Origin: Actinoallomurus liliacearum
GTDB taxonomy: Bacteria > Actinomycetota > Actinomycetes > Streptosporangiales > Streptosporangiaceae
Length of the DNA: 64,000 nt
Reading direction: 5' to 3'
Assembly (NCBI RefSeq): GCF_039542035.1
Contig: NZ_BAABHJ010000012.1
Span: 248,001 to 312,000 of the forward strand
In this document: piece after piece, positions 34,983 to 42,185 of the stretch
Position numbering within the stretch: position 1 is the stretch's first letter
Layout: every line of letters begins with the position of its first letter
Notes under the pieces: generated by a model
Databases searched by the model: none
What the model was told of the DNA's origin: nothing
Seen by the model: the letters and a program-made list of their open reading frames with translations, nothing else
Position numbers and translations under genes: made by a program

Positions 34983-35507
34983 ATGAGCAGGCACACGCTT
35001 TCGGTGCTGGTCGAGAACAAGCCCGGCATCCTCGCCAGGGTCGCCGCGCTGTTCTCCCGGCGTGGATTCAACATCGACTCCCTCGCCGTCGGCACGACCG
35101 AGCATCCGGACATCTCCCGGATGACGATCGTCGTCAACGTCGAGGAGCTCCCACTGGAGCAGGTCACCAAGCAGCTGAACAAGCTGGTCAACGTCATCAA
35201 GATCGTCGAGCTGGACTCCTCGGCCTCGGTGCAGCGCGAGCTGGTGCTGATAAAGGTCCGCGCCGACGCCGAGACCCGCTCGCAGGTCCTGGAGACCGTC
35301 CAGCTCTTCCGCGCGAAGGTCGTCGACGTGGCCACGGACGCGGTCACGGTCGAGGCCACGGGAAGCAGGGACAAACTGGAGGCCCTGATCAGGGTCCTGG
35401 AGCCCTTCGGTATCAAGGAACTGGTGCAGTCGGGCATGGTGGCCATCGGCCGTGGCGCCCGCTCCATCACCGACCGCTCGTTGCGCGCCATCGAGCGCAG
35501 CGCGTGA
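34983..35507 (+). CDS. ilvN: Acetolactate synthase small (regulatory) subunit
   Basis: Activates IlvB and gives valine feedback inhibition. 174 residues: N-terminal ACT domain (HTLSVLVENKPGILARVAALFSRRGFNIDSLAVG, split at residues 4-37) and a C-terminal ALS_ss domain (LVLIKVRADAETRSQVLE...). Starts 5 bp after the ilvB stop and ends 21 bp before ilvC. Confidence 0.97.
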   Translation: MSRHTLSVLVENKPGILARVAALFSRRGFNIDSLAVGTTEHPDISRMTIVVNVEELPLEQVTKQLNKLVNVIKIVELDSSASVQRELVLIKVRADAETRSQVLETVQLFRAKVVDVATDAVTVEATGSRDKLEALIRVLEPFGIKELVQSGMVAIGRGARSITDRSLRAIERSA

Positions 35508-35528
35508 ATTTCAGAGAGGCAAAGGCAA

Positions 35529-36521
35529 GTGGCTGAGATCTTCTACGACAACGACGCCGACCTGAGCGTCATCCAGGACCGCCACGTCGCGGTGCTCGGG
35601 TACGGCAGCCAGGGACACGCGCACGCGCTGTCGCTCCGCGACTCCGGTGTGGACGTCCGCGTCGGCCTGCCGAAGGACTCCAAGAGCCGGGAGAAGGCCG
35701 AGAACGACGGCCTGCGCGTCGTCACGCCCGAGGAGGCCTGTGAGGAGGCCGACCTCACGATGGTGCTGATCCCGGACCACCTGCAGCGGCAGGTGTACGC
35801 CGACGCGATCGCGCCGTCGCTCGTCGAGGGCGACGCCCTCTTCTTCGGGCACGGCCTGAACATCCGCTACGGCCTCATCGAGCCGCCGGAGGGCGTCGAC
35901 GTGGCCATGGTCGCGCCCAAGGGCCCGGGCCACCTCGTGCGCCGCCAGTACACCGAGGGCCGCGGCGTGCCGGTGCTCGTCGCCGTCGAGCGCGACGCCA
36001 GCGGCAACGCCTGGCCGCTCACCCTCTCCTACGCGAAGGCCATCGGCGGCACCCGGCCGGGCGCGCTGAAGACGACCTTCACCGAGGAGACCGAGACCGA
36101 CCTGTTCGGCGAGCAGGCCGTGCTCTGCGGCGGCGTGTCCGAGCTCATCAAGGCGGGCTTCCAGACCCTCGTCGAGGCCGGGTACCAGCCCGAGGCCGCC
36201 TACTTCGAGTGCCTGCACGAGATGAAGCTGATCGTCGACCTCATGTACGAGGGCGGCCTGTCCAAGATGCGCTGGTCGATCTCGGACACCGCGGAGTTCG
36301 GTGACTACACCCGCGGCCCGCGCATCATCACCGACCAGACCCGCGAGGAGATGCGCAAGATCCTCAAGGAGATCCAGGACGGCACCTTCACCCGGGAGCT
36401 CGTGGAGGAGTTCGACGCCGGCCGGCCGAACTTCCTCAAGCGCCGCGAGGAGGAGCAGAACTCCCCGATCGAGCAGACCGGCGCCAAGCTCCGCCCGATG
36501 ATGTCCTGGATCCAGGACTGA
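35529..36521 (+). CDS. ilvC: Ketol-acid reductoisomerase
   Basis: Isomerises and reduces acetolactate or acetohydroxybutyrate with NADPH and Mg2+. 330 residues, class I (short) form: Rossmann GYGSQGHAHALSLRDSG, a specificity loop with DSKSREKA (Ser residues typical of NADPH use), His in FFGHGLNI, Mg ligands in TFTEETETDLFGEQAVL and the C-terminal knotted domain with YECLHE-type FECLHEMKLIVDLMYEGG. GTG start 35529 follows AGAGAGGCAAAGG. A strong hairpin follows. Confidence 0.97.
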   Translation: MAEIFYDNDADLSVIQDRHVAVLGYGSQGHAHALSLRDSGVDVRVGLPKDSKSREKAENDGLRVVTPEEACEEADLTMVLIPDHLQRQVYADAIAPSLVEGDALFFGHGLNIRYGLIEPPEGVDVAMVAPKGPGHLVRRQYTEGRGVPVLVAVERDASGNAWPLTLSYAKAIGGTRPGALKTTFTEETETDLFGEQAVLCGGVSELIKAGFQTLVEAGYQPEAAYFECLHEMKLIVDLMYEGGLSKMRWSISDTAEFGDYTRGPRIITDQTREEMRKILKEIQDGTFTRELVEEFDAGRPNFLKRREEEQNSPIEQTGAKLRPMMSWIQD

Positions 36522-36564
36522 GCTGCAGGACTGAGCTCGCGGCCTGAGCCTCGACGGCCGATCC

Positions 36565-36600
36565 TCGCCCCGGCGCGTGCTTCCGCACGCGCCGGGGCGA
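36565..36600 (+). terminator. Terminator of ilvBNC
   Basis: Perfect 16-bp arms (36565-36580, 36585-36600) around TTCC, 43 nt after the ilvC stop. Confidence 0.8.
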
Positions 36601-36654
36601 CGTCGTTCGAGGGGTTCGAAACTCGGCAACCGCCGGAGCCTCGCGGGTGGTCAA

Positions 36655-36677
36655 TAGCACTTTGTAAGTCAGTGCTA
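36655..36677. promoter_or_regulatory. Inverted repeat TAGCACT-N9-AGTGCTA
   Basis: Perfect 7-bp arms (36655-36661, 36671-36677) separated by 9 bp in a locally AT-richer stretch 150 bp upstream of the membrane/TS-like pair. It may be an operator or promoter element for that pair. An isolated AAGGAGGA at 36733 has no start codon at proper distance. Confidence 0.4.
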
Positions 36678-36827
36678 CGAATGCCGATTCAGGACGCGCC
36701 TCAACGTGATTCCGGCGCAGACCGGTGGCGGGAAGGAGGATACTGAGGGCGGCGAAATGGGCGGTTTCGACTCCGGTGGCATGGTTGCCCGGAGCCGTGC
36801 CGTGAGGCGCGAGAGCGGGACGGGCTC

Positions 36828-37526
36828 ATGCGTAAGACATCTTTAGGATCTCCCAAGACCGAACTTCACGTACGCCGGGCCGACATCGACCCGACCGACT
36901 TCATTCCCCTCCTTGCCACCGACTTCGGCGGCATCTACCAGGTCTACCTCGCAGCCTCGGACGAGCGGCTGAAGATGCTCCGGTTCGCGATGAGCCTGCT
37001 GGCCGCGCCGTTCGCCGCGGTCGTCGCACTGGCGAGCGCCAAGGTCCTCGACCCGGCCGCGCTGACGTCCTGGCATCGCATCCCGCCGTACGTCTTCGCA
37101 CTCACGGCGATCTTCGGGGCGATGGGCGTCCTGCCGTACCTCCGCCTGATCGAGGCGACGTCCCGGCACCTGCGCACGGCGCGCGCGGTCAACAACTTCC
37201 GGCTGCTGTACGTCGAGGAGCTCCGCGACCACTTCAGCCAGGTCGGCTGGGCGCCTAACCTGCCGGTGGACCCCGCCTACCCGGAGGCGTTCGCGCCGAC
37301 GTCGAGCTCCGGCCTCACCGCCATCGGGCTCGCGGTCGTCGACGCGGCGTACATCTCGATCGGGCTGCTCGGACTGTCGGGCGCGCGGCCGACCGCGATC
37401 GTCGTGACGATCTGGATCGCGGTCACCGCCACGCTGCTGTTCCTCATCTACCACGTCCGTCTCGGCGCGGCCCGGCGGCGCCAGGGCCCGGCCAACCCGT
37501 ACGGCTTCCCGTCGGTGGAGTCCTGA
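36828..37526 (+). CDS. Four-helix membrane protein coupled to a TS-like gene
   Basis: Family not recognised. 232 residues: a cytoplasmic N-terminus of about 50 residues (ELHVRRADIDPTDFIPLLATDFGG... region), helices at about 54-75 and 84-105, a long soluble segment (residues 106-158, basic then Pro-rich), and two further helices at about 160-183 and 187-210, then an Arg-rich tail. The two-plus-two arrangement around a central soluble loop resembles effector or scaffold membrane proteins more than transporters. Its TGA is one base before the GTG of the TS-like gene, so the two are translationally linked. Confidence 0.65.
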   Translation: MRKTSLGSPKTELHVRRADIDPTDFIPLLATDFGGIYQVYLAASDERLKMLRFAMSLLAAPFAAVVALASAKVLDPAALTSWHRIPPYVFALTAIFGAMGVLPYLRLIEATSRHLRTARAVNNFRLLYVEELRDHFSQVGWAPNLPVDPAYPEAFAPTSSSGLTAIGLAVVDAAYISIGLLGLSGARPTAIVVTIWIAVTATLLFLIYHVRLGAARRRQGPANPYGFPSVES

Positions 37527-37527
37527 G

Positions 37528-38154
37528 GTGGAACGCTGGCACACGTGCGGAGAGGCGTGGATCGGCCTCATGCGGCACGTCTGGACGACGGGGGTGGCCG
37601 ACCTCGACGACCGCGGCCCGGTCATCGAGGCGCCACCCCGGCTGTTCGAGATAGCGACGCTCGGCTGGGACGATCCGATCGTCCGCGCGTACGGCGACAC
37701 GGAGGCCGTCGCCCGCTACACGGCGAAGTTCACCAGAACGGACGTCGTGCCGCCGTTCAAGTACAGCTACGGCGCGCGGCTGCGCGACGCGCTCGGCGTC
37801 GACCAGATCGACTGGGTGATCGAGCTGCTGCGGTCCCGTCCGTGGACGAAGAGCGGATGGATCTCCCTGACGGTCCCCGGCGAGCGGCAGGACGCCGTGC
37901 CGTGCCTCGCCGCCCTGGCGTTCCGCGTGCGGTCCTCGCGCGTCTCGATGACCGCGACGTTCCGCTCGCAGAACGCCTACACGAGCTACCTGAACTACCT
38001 GCCGCTGCGCGCGGTGCAGCTCGAAGTGGCCGGGGCGGTCGGCCTTCCCGCGGGGACGATGCGGGTCTTCGTCGACGTGCCGCACGTGTACATCGCCGAC
38101 ACCGGCGCGGTCACCGCCGTCCTGGCCCGTACCGCGATGCGCAGCGTGGCCTGA
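37528..38154 (+). CDS. Thymidylate-synthase-superfamily protein with altered base-binding site
   Basis: 208 residues matching the TS fold end to end: DDRGPVIEAPPRLFEIA (cf. the phosphate-loop region), KYSYGARLRD (TS YGxQWR-like), DQIDWVIELLRSRPWTKSGW, catalytic Cys126 in VPC, Arg146-Ser147 exactly 20 residues later (FRSQN), and His186-x-Tyr188 (PHVY). The positions that recognise the uracil ring in canonical TS (Asp two residues after RS, and a later Asn) read Asn149 and Tyr here, and it is about 55 residues shorter than E. coli ThyA. It probably modifies or binds a different pyrimidine nucleotide, or is a non-catalytic sensor. GTG 37528 is chosen for coupling; ATG 37570 is an alternative. 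Confidence 0.72.
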   Translation: MERWHTCGEAWIGLMRHVWTTGVADLDDRGPVIEAPPRLFEIATLGWDDPIVRAYGDTEAVARYTAKFTRTDVVPPFKYSYGARLRDALGVDQIDWVIELLRSRPWTKSGWISLTVPGERQDAVPCLAALAFRVRSSRVSMTATFRSQNAYTSYLNYLPLRAVQLEVAGAVGLPAGTMRVFVDVPHVYIADTGAVTAVLARTAMRSVA

Positions 38155-38213
38155 CCGCGCCGCCGACGGGACCCCGTGCGCGGCCCCGCGGCCTGCTCCC
38201 GGCGAGCGATCGG

Positions 38214-38888
38214 TCAGCGCCGGACGACGTCGGCGTTCATCTCGGCGAGGAACTCCTCGCTCTCGGCGTCGGCGACGTGGGCGAACACGGGAACGTCGCT
38301 GCTCGGCAGCTTCTCCATGATCGCCTGCAGCAGCTCGTTGGCCAGCTGCGGGTCGGCGCCCTCGGAGAGCACGACGTGCAGCATGATGCCCTCCACGCCG
38401 CTCGGCATCCGGACGTCGGAGATCCAGACCCGCTCGACCGCGGGGTAGTCCGCCAGCCGCTCGGCGACGCCCGTCTTCAGGGGCGCGACCAGCTCGTGCT
38501 CGCTGGCGCGGAACGCCACCTCGACGTCCTCGTCGACGCCCATGCCCTGGGTGACGAGGTAGCCCTGGATGTCGCTGAACGGGATGAGCGCGGCGTCGTC
38601 GCTCTCCGGGTCGATCACCATCGCCTGGACCTCGCCGCTGCGGGCGATCTCCAGCAGCAGGGCCGCGTCGGCGTGCTGGAACTCCTCACTGTCGGACTTC
38701 TCGCTGTACGCCTCCGGGCGGGTGAAGGCGGCGAGCGCGACGCTCTCGTCCTCGAGCTGCCCCACCAGGACCGAGCCGTCGGGGTTCGTCACGATGAGGA
38801 CCCCGCCGTCGACGAGCGAGCGCAGGATCTCCTCAGGTTCACCGCGCTGAGCGAGCACGTCGGCCAGCTTCGGGTTTCCATTAGCCAT
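38214..38888 (-). CDS. SseB-like protein
   Basis: 224 residues resembling SseB (enhanced serine sensitivity) proteins: an N-terminal domain (VLIVTNPDGSVLVGQLEDESVALAAFT) and a C-terminal domain (VISDVRMPSGVEGIMLHVVLS-type) that ends EEFLAEMNADVVRR. No catalytic motif. The acidic, soluble protein has no signal. The -10 TAGTGT lies 7 nt before ATG 38888, so the mRNA is probably leaderless. It is divergent from serA (237 bp), a suggestive pairing given the SseB phenotype in E. coli, but a functional link is inference. Convergent with the TS-like gene. Confidence 0.7.
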   Translation of the reverse strand: MANGNPKLADVLAQRGEPEEILRSLVDGGVLIVTNPDGSVLVGQLEDESVALAAFTRPEAYSEKSDSEEFQHADAALLLEIARSGEVQAMVIDPESDDAALIPFSDIQGYLVTQGMGVDEDVEVAFRASEHELVAPLKTGVAERLADYPAVERVWISDVRMPSGVEGIMLHVVLSEGADPQLANELLQAIMEKLPSSDVPVFAHVADAESEEFLAEMNADVVRR

Positions 38889-38895
38889 ACGCCCG

Positions 38896-38901
38896 ACACT
38901 A
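38896..38901 (-). promoter_or_regulatory. Leaderless -10 box of the SseB-like gene
   Basis: TAGTGT on the minus strand, 7 nt upstream of ATG 38888. Confidence 0.45.
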
Positions 38902-39124
38902 GTGCGTGGGGGGTACCCCATGGGCCGATCCTGGCCACGGGACCAGGTATTGGCCCGATCCCACTGGCGTGTTCACCGCCTGTAATTACCATCGTGTAGG
39001 GCGAGGTCACGCCGCGCGCGCTCCGGCGGACGCATGCCCCCACGCCGTGCAGCCACACGTAGGGGGTCGTGCCGTGACCGAGCGGGCACAGCACCGTGGT
39101 CATGAGGCCGACGAAGGAGGTCTC

Positions 39125-40708
39125 ATGACAAGACCGGTGGTCCTCATCGCCGAACAGCTCTCGCCCGCGGGTCTGGCGCTGCTGGAGCCGGACTTCGAGA
39201 TCCGCCACGTCGACGGCGCCGACCGCGGCGCGCTGCTCGCCGCGGTGGCGGACGCGGACGCGCTGATCGTCCGCAGCGCGACGACGGTCGACGCGCCGGT
39301 GTTCGCCGCCGCGCCCCGGCTCCGCGTCGTCGCCCGCGCAGGGGTCGGCCTCGACAACGTCGACGTCGAGGCGGCGACCAGGGCCGGCGTCATGGTCGTG
39401 AACGCGCCGACCTCCAACATCGTGACCGCCGCCGAGCACGCGATCGCGCTGCTGCTGGCCACCGCCCGGAACGTCCCGCAGGCCCACTCCTCGCTGAAGC
39501 GCGGCGAGTGGCGGCGCGCCGCCTACACCGGCGTCGAACTGCAGGACAAGACGCTCGGCGTGCTCGGGCTGGGCCGCATCGGCGTGCTCGTCGCGCAGCG
39601 GCTCGCCGCGTTCGGCATGCAGGTGATCGCCTACGACCCGTACGTCCAGGCGGCCCAGGCGGCGCAGTTCGGCGCGCGGCTCGTCCCGCTCGACGAACTG
39701 CTGCGCGCCAGCGACTTCATCACCGTGCACCTGCCGAAGACCCCCGAGACGCTGGGCCTGCTCGGCGACCGGGAGCTGCGGCTGGTCAAGCCGTCGGTGC
39801 GGATCGTCAACGCCGCGCGCGGGGGCATCATCGACGAGGACGCCCTCGACCTCGCGCTGAAGGAGGGGCGTGTCGCGGGCGCGGGCCTCGACGTGTTCGG
39901 CACCGAGCCGTGCACGGACAGCCCCCTCTTCCAGCACGACAACCTCGTGGTCACCCCGCACCTGGGGGCGAGCACGCACGAGGCGCAGGAGAAGGCCGGC
40001 ACGCAGGTGGCGCGGTCGGTCCGGCTGGCGCTCGCCGGCGAGTTCGTGCCGGACGCGGTGAACGTACGCGGCGGCGTCGTCGCGGAGGACGTCAAGCCGG
40101 CGCTGCCGCTCGCGGAGAAGCTCGGGCGGATCTTCACCGCGCTCGCCGGCGGGCTGCCCGTGCGCGTCGAGGTCGACGTACGCGGGGAGATCACCGCCCA
40201 TGACGTGAAGGTGCTGGAGCTGGCCGCGCTGAAGGGCGCGTTCACCGACGTCGTCGAGGAGGCGGTGACGTACGTCAACGCGCCCCTCCTGTCCCGCGCC
40301 CGCGGCGTCGAGGTGACGCTGACCACCAGCGCGGACAGCCCGGACTGGCGCAACCTCCTGGCGGTCCGCGGCACGATGCCCGACGGCGCGGTCGTCTCGG
40401 TGTCCGGCACGCTGACCGGGCCGCGGCACGTGGAGCGGATCGTCGAGGTCAACGGCTACGCCATGGAGATCGCCCCGGCGGCGCACATGGGCTTCTTCAC
40501 CTACACCGACCGGCCCGGGATGGTCGGCGTGGTGGGCCGCCTGCTCGGCGACGCGGGCGTCAACATCGCCGGGATGCAGGTGGGCCGGCACGAGAAGGGC
40601 GGCCGGGCGCTGATCGCGCTGACCGTCGACTCCGCGCTGGCCCCCGAGCTCGTCGACGCGATCGCCGAGGAGATCGGCGCCGACCAGGGCCGCCGGGTCG
40701 ATCTTTAG
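39125..40708 (+). CDS. serA: D-3-phosphoglycerate dehydrogenase
   Basis: First step of serine synthesis: oxidises 3-phosphoglycerate with NAD+. 527 residues, the long type I form: catalytic/NAD core with GLGRIGVLVAQRL, NAARGGIIDEDAL (Arg), the Glu region FGTEPCTDSP, and TPHLGASTHEAQ (His); then the allosteric substrate-binding domain (about 320-450) and a C-terminal ACT domain (FTYTDRPGMVGVVGRLLGDAGVNIAGMQVGR, residues 455-485). ATG 39125 follows GAAGGAGG at 4 nt. A leader-like element lies 139 bp after its stop. Confidence 0.97.
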   Translation: MTRPVVLIAEQLSPAGLALLEPDFEIRHVDGADRGALLAAVADADALIVRSATTVDAPVFAAAPRLRVVARAGVGLDNVDVEAATRAGVMVVNAPTSNIVTAAEHAIALLLATARNVPQAHSSLKRGEWRRAAYTGVELQDKTLGVLGLGRIGVLVAQRLAAFGMQVIAYDPYVQAAQAAQFGARLVPLDELLRASDFITVHLPKTPETLGLLGDRELRLVKPSVRIVNAARGGIIDEDALDLALKEGRVAGAGLDVFGTEPCTDSPLFQHDNLVVTPHLGASTHEAQEKAGTQVARSVRLALAGEFVPDAVNVRGGVVAEDVKPALPLAEKLGRIFTALAGGLPVRVEVDVRGEITAHDVKVLELAALKGAFTDVVEEAVTYVNAPLLSRARGVEVTLTTSADSPDWRNLLAVRGTMPDGAVVSVSGTLTGPRHVERIVEVNGYAMEIAPAAHMGFFTYTDRPGMVGVVGRLLGDAGVNIAGMQVGRHEKGGRALIALTVDSALAPELVDAIAEEIGADQGRRVDL

Positions 40709-40846
40709 AAGGGAGATCCATCGTCAGGGGAGGGGCGGAAGAGTCTGCAGGTGGCAGGGGATCGCCCGGCAACGTGTCTTGAGATGTGAGATTCCTGGCC
40801 GCGACCCGAGACAGGGCGGGGCGCAGCGGGTAGCGTCGAGAAGGTC

Positions 40847-40891
40847 ATGCGGCGCTGCGTACTCATCATTCGCTGCCGCGGCGGGGCCTGA
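40847..40891 (+). CDS. Orphan attenuator-type leader peptide
   Basis: A 14-residue ORF, MRRCVLIIRCRGGA, with AGAAGG just upstream and a TAGCGT -10-like hexamer (40831-40836) 10 nt before the ATG. VLII is placed like the LILVL and LIII runs of the ilvB and cimA leaders, and a perfect 10-bp stem again begins one codon before the stop. Two Cys residues flank the VLII run. No biosynthetic gene follows; the next ORF is a 36-residue one at 40991. Confidence 0.55.
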   Translation: MRRCVLIIRCRGGA

Positions 40892-40920
40892 TCTTCGGGC
40901 AGGCCGGCGACCCGCCGCGG
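40876..40920 (+). promoter_or_regulatory. Stem-loop overlapping the orphan leader
   Basis: CCGCGGCGGG (40876-40885) and CCCGCCGCGG (40911-40920) pair perfectly with a 25-nt loop containing the leader stop codon. An alternative pairing GGCGA (40906) with TCGCC (40924) would put the right arm in a loop. No U-run follows, so translational control or another output is possible. Confidence 0.5.
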
Positions 40921-40990
40921 AGTTCGCCGCTGGCCGTGAGTCCCACCTGATCCGTTCGCCCTGATGACCATCTTCACGGAGACGAATCCC

Positions 40991-41101
40991 ATGGACGCCA
41001 CTTCCGCCTGGACCCCCGCCGACGACGCCGCCGAAGAGGCGGCCAGAGCCGTGCAGACCGCGCTGGACCGCCGCGACAACGGCGGCGCCGCCGGTCGCTA
41101 G
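40991..41101 (+). CDS. Small ORF of 36 residues behind the orphan leader
   Basis: Unrecognised. It starts ATG 40991 (GGAGA about 9 nt upstream), begins MDATSAWTPADDAAEEAARA and ends AAGR. About 89% of its codons end in G or C, which supports coding. Acidic and Ala-rich, likely helical, no membrane segment. It is the only plausible product controlled by the leader at 40847. Could be spurious. Confidence 0.35.
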   Translation: MDATSAWTPADDAAEEAARAVQTALDRRDNGGAAGR

Positions 41102-41180
41102 GGTCTGATCTCAAAGCCCCACCGTCCTCCCACGGACGGGGACTTCGAGACAGGCCCTCGCCCTTCTCACGTGCGGTGCC

Positions 41181-41272
41181 TCGACGGACCCGCACGCGCC
41201 CGTACCCGTGTCCGCGACGGACCCGTACCTGTGTCCTCGACGGAACCGCACGCGCCCGCACTCGTGTCCGCG
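41181..41272. repeat. Degenerate tandem repeat
   Basis: A 36-bp unit at 41181-41216 recurs at 41237-41272 with three mismatches; a shortened partial unit lies between (41215-41237). The core is GACGGAccCG...CGTGTCC. It lies between the small ORF and the end of the ROK kinase gene. No ORF is supported here. Confidence 0.7.
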
Positions 41273-41288
41273 GCGGAGCGTCGCTCCG

Positions 41289-42185
41289 TCAGGTCGCCTG
41301 GAGGCCGAGCGCGACGGCACCGATCAACGCGGCGTCGTCGACGAAGCGCGCGGCCTCGACCGGCGGCGGGAAGGGCACGGCCCGGTCGACCGCCGCCCGT
41401 ACGGCCGGCAGGAACGCCTCGGCCATCCCACCGCCGACGACGACGCGCTGTGGGTCGAGGAAGGTCGTCAGGTTGGCGACCGCCATCCCGATCGCCGCGG
41501 CGGCGTCGTCGAGCAGCGCCGCCACCGCCGGCTCGTCGCGCCGGGCGAACAGCCCCTCGGCCGTGACCTGCTCGCCGAGCAGCGCGGAGCCGCGGGCGGC
41601 CAGGCCGCTCCCGGAGGTGTACTCCTCCAGCGGCGCGCGCCCGTCCGCGTACCCCGGTTCGGCCGGGTCGCGCAGCAGGTAACCGATCTCACCGGCCGCG
41701 CCGTGCGTGCCGGGCACCACCCGGCCGCCGACCACGAGCGCCGCGCCGGTCCCGGTGCCGAAGTTGACGTAGAGGCCCACGTCGGCGCCCTGGAGCCGTC
41801 CCCAGCGCAGCTCCGCGGCGGCCGCGGCGTTCACGTCGTTGTCGACGCGCACGGCCGGCACGCCGAGCCCGTCCCGGAGCAGGGCGGGCAGCGGCAGGTC
41901 ATCCCAGCCCGGCACGTTCGGCGCCAGACGGACCCGGCCCTCGCGGATCACCCCGAACGTCGACACGCCGGCCGCGACGAGGCGGCCGGGCGTCTCGGCG
42001 ATGAGGCCGTGCGCCGCGTCCAGAACGCGGCGCACCACCTCCTTGGCGCCGTCGGCCGCGCGTGTCGGCAGGCGGGTGCCGCGCAGCCGGTCTCCGGTGA
42101 CGCTCGCCGTCGCGAGCGCCACCTTCGTTCCCCCGAAGTCGATCCCGAGCACGAACTCGCCGACCGACGTTTCCCCCATCGTCAT
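41289..42185 (-). CDS. ROK family sugar kinase
   Basis: 298 residues: ATP phosphate motif LGIDFGGTKVALA (13-25), VDNDVNAAAAAE (catalytic Asp region), GTGTGAALVVGG and GAAGEIGYLL. The usual ROK zinc motif CxCGxxGCxE is absent: the segment after GEIG has no Cys. Its ATG overlaps the permease stop (ATGA), so it is coupled to the APC permease upstream. Probably phosphorylates a hexose or amino sugar; the missing zinc site leaves activity to be shown. Confidence 0.8.
   Translation of the reverse strand: MTMGETSVGEFVLGIDFGGTKVALATASVTGDRLRGTRLPTRAADGAKEVVRRVLDAAHGLIAETPGRLVAAGVSTFGVIREGRVRLAPNVPGWDDLPLPALLRDGLGVPAVRVDNDVNAAAAAELRWGRLQGADVGLYVNFGTGTGAALVVGGRVVPGTHGAAGEIGYLLRDPAEPGYADGRAPLEEYTSGSGLAARGSALLGEQVTAEGLFARRDEPAVAALLDDAAAAIGMAVANLTTFLDPQRVVVGGGMAEAFLPAVRAAVDRAVPFPPPVEAARFVDDAALIGAVALGLQAT

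Noticed and set aside
41161..41288. CRISPR-like array
   Set aside because: Only two full repeat units plus a partial one, with no distinct spacers and no cas genes.
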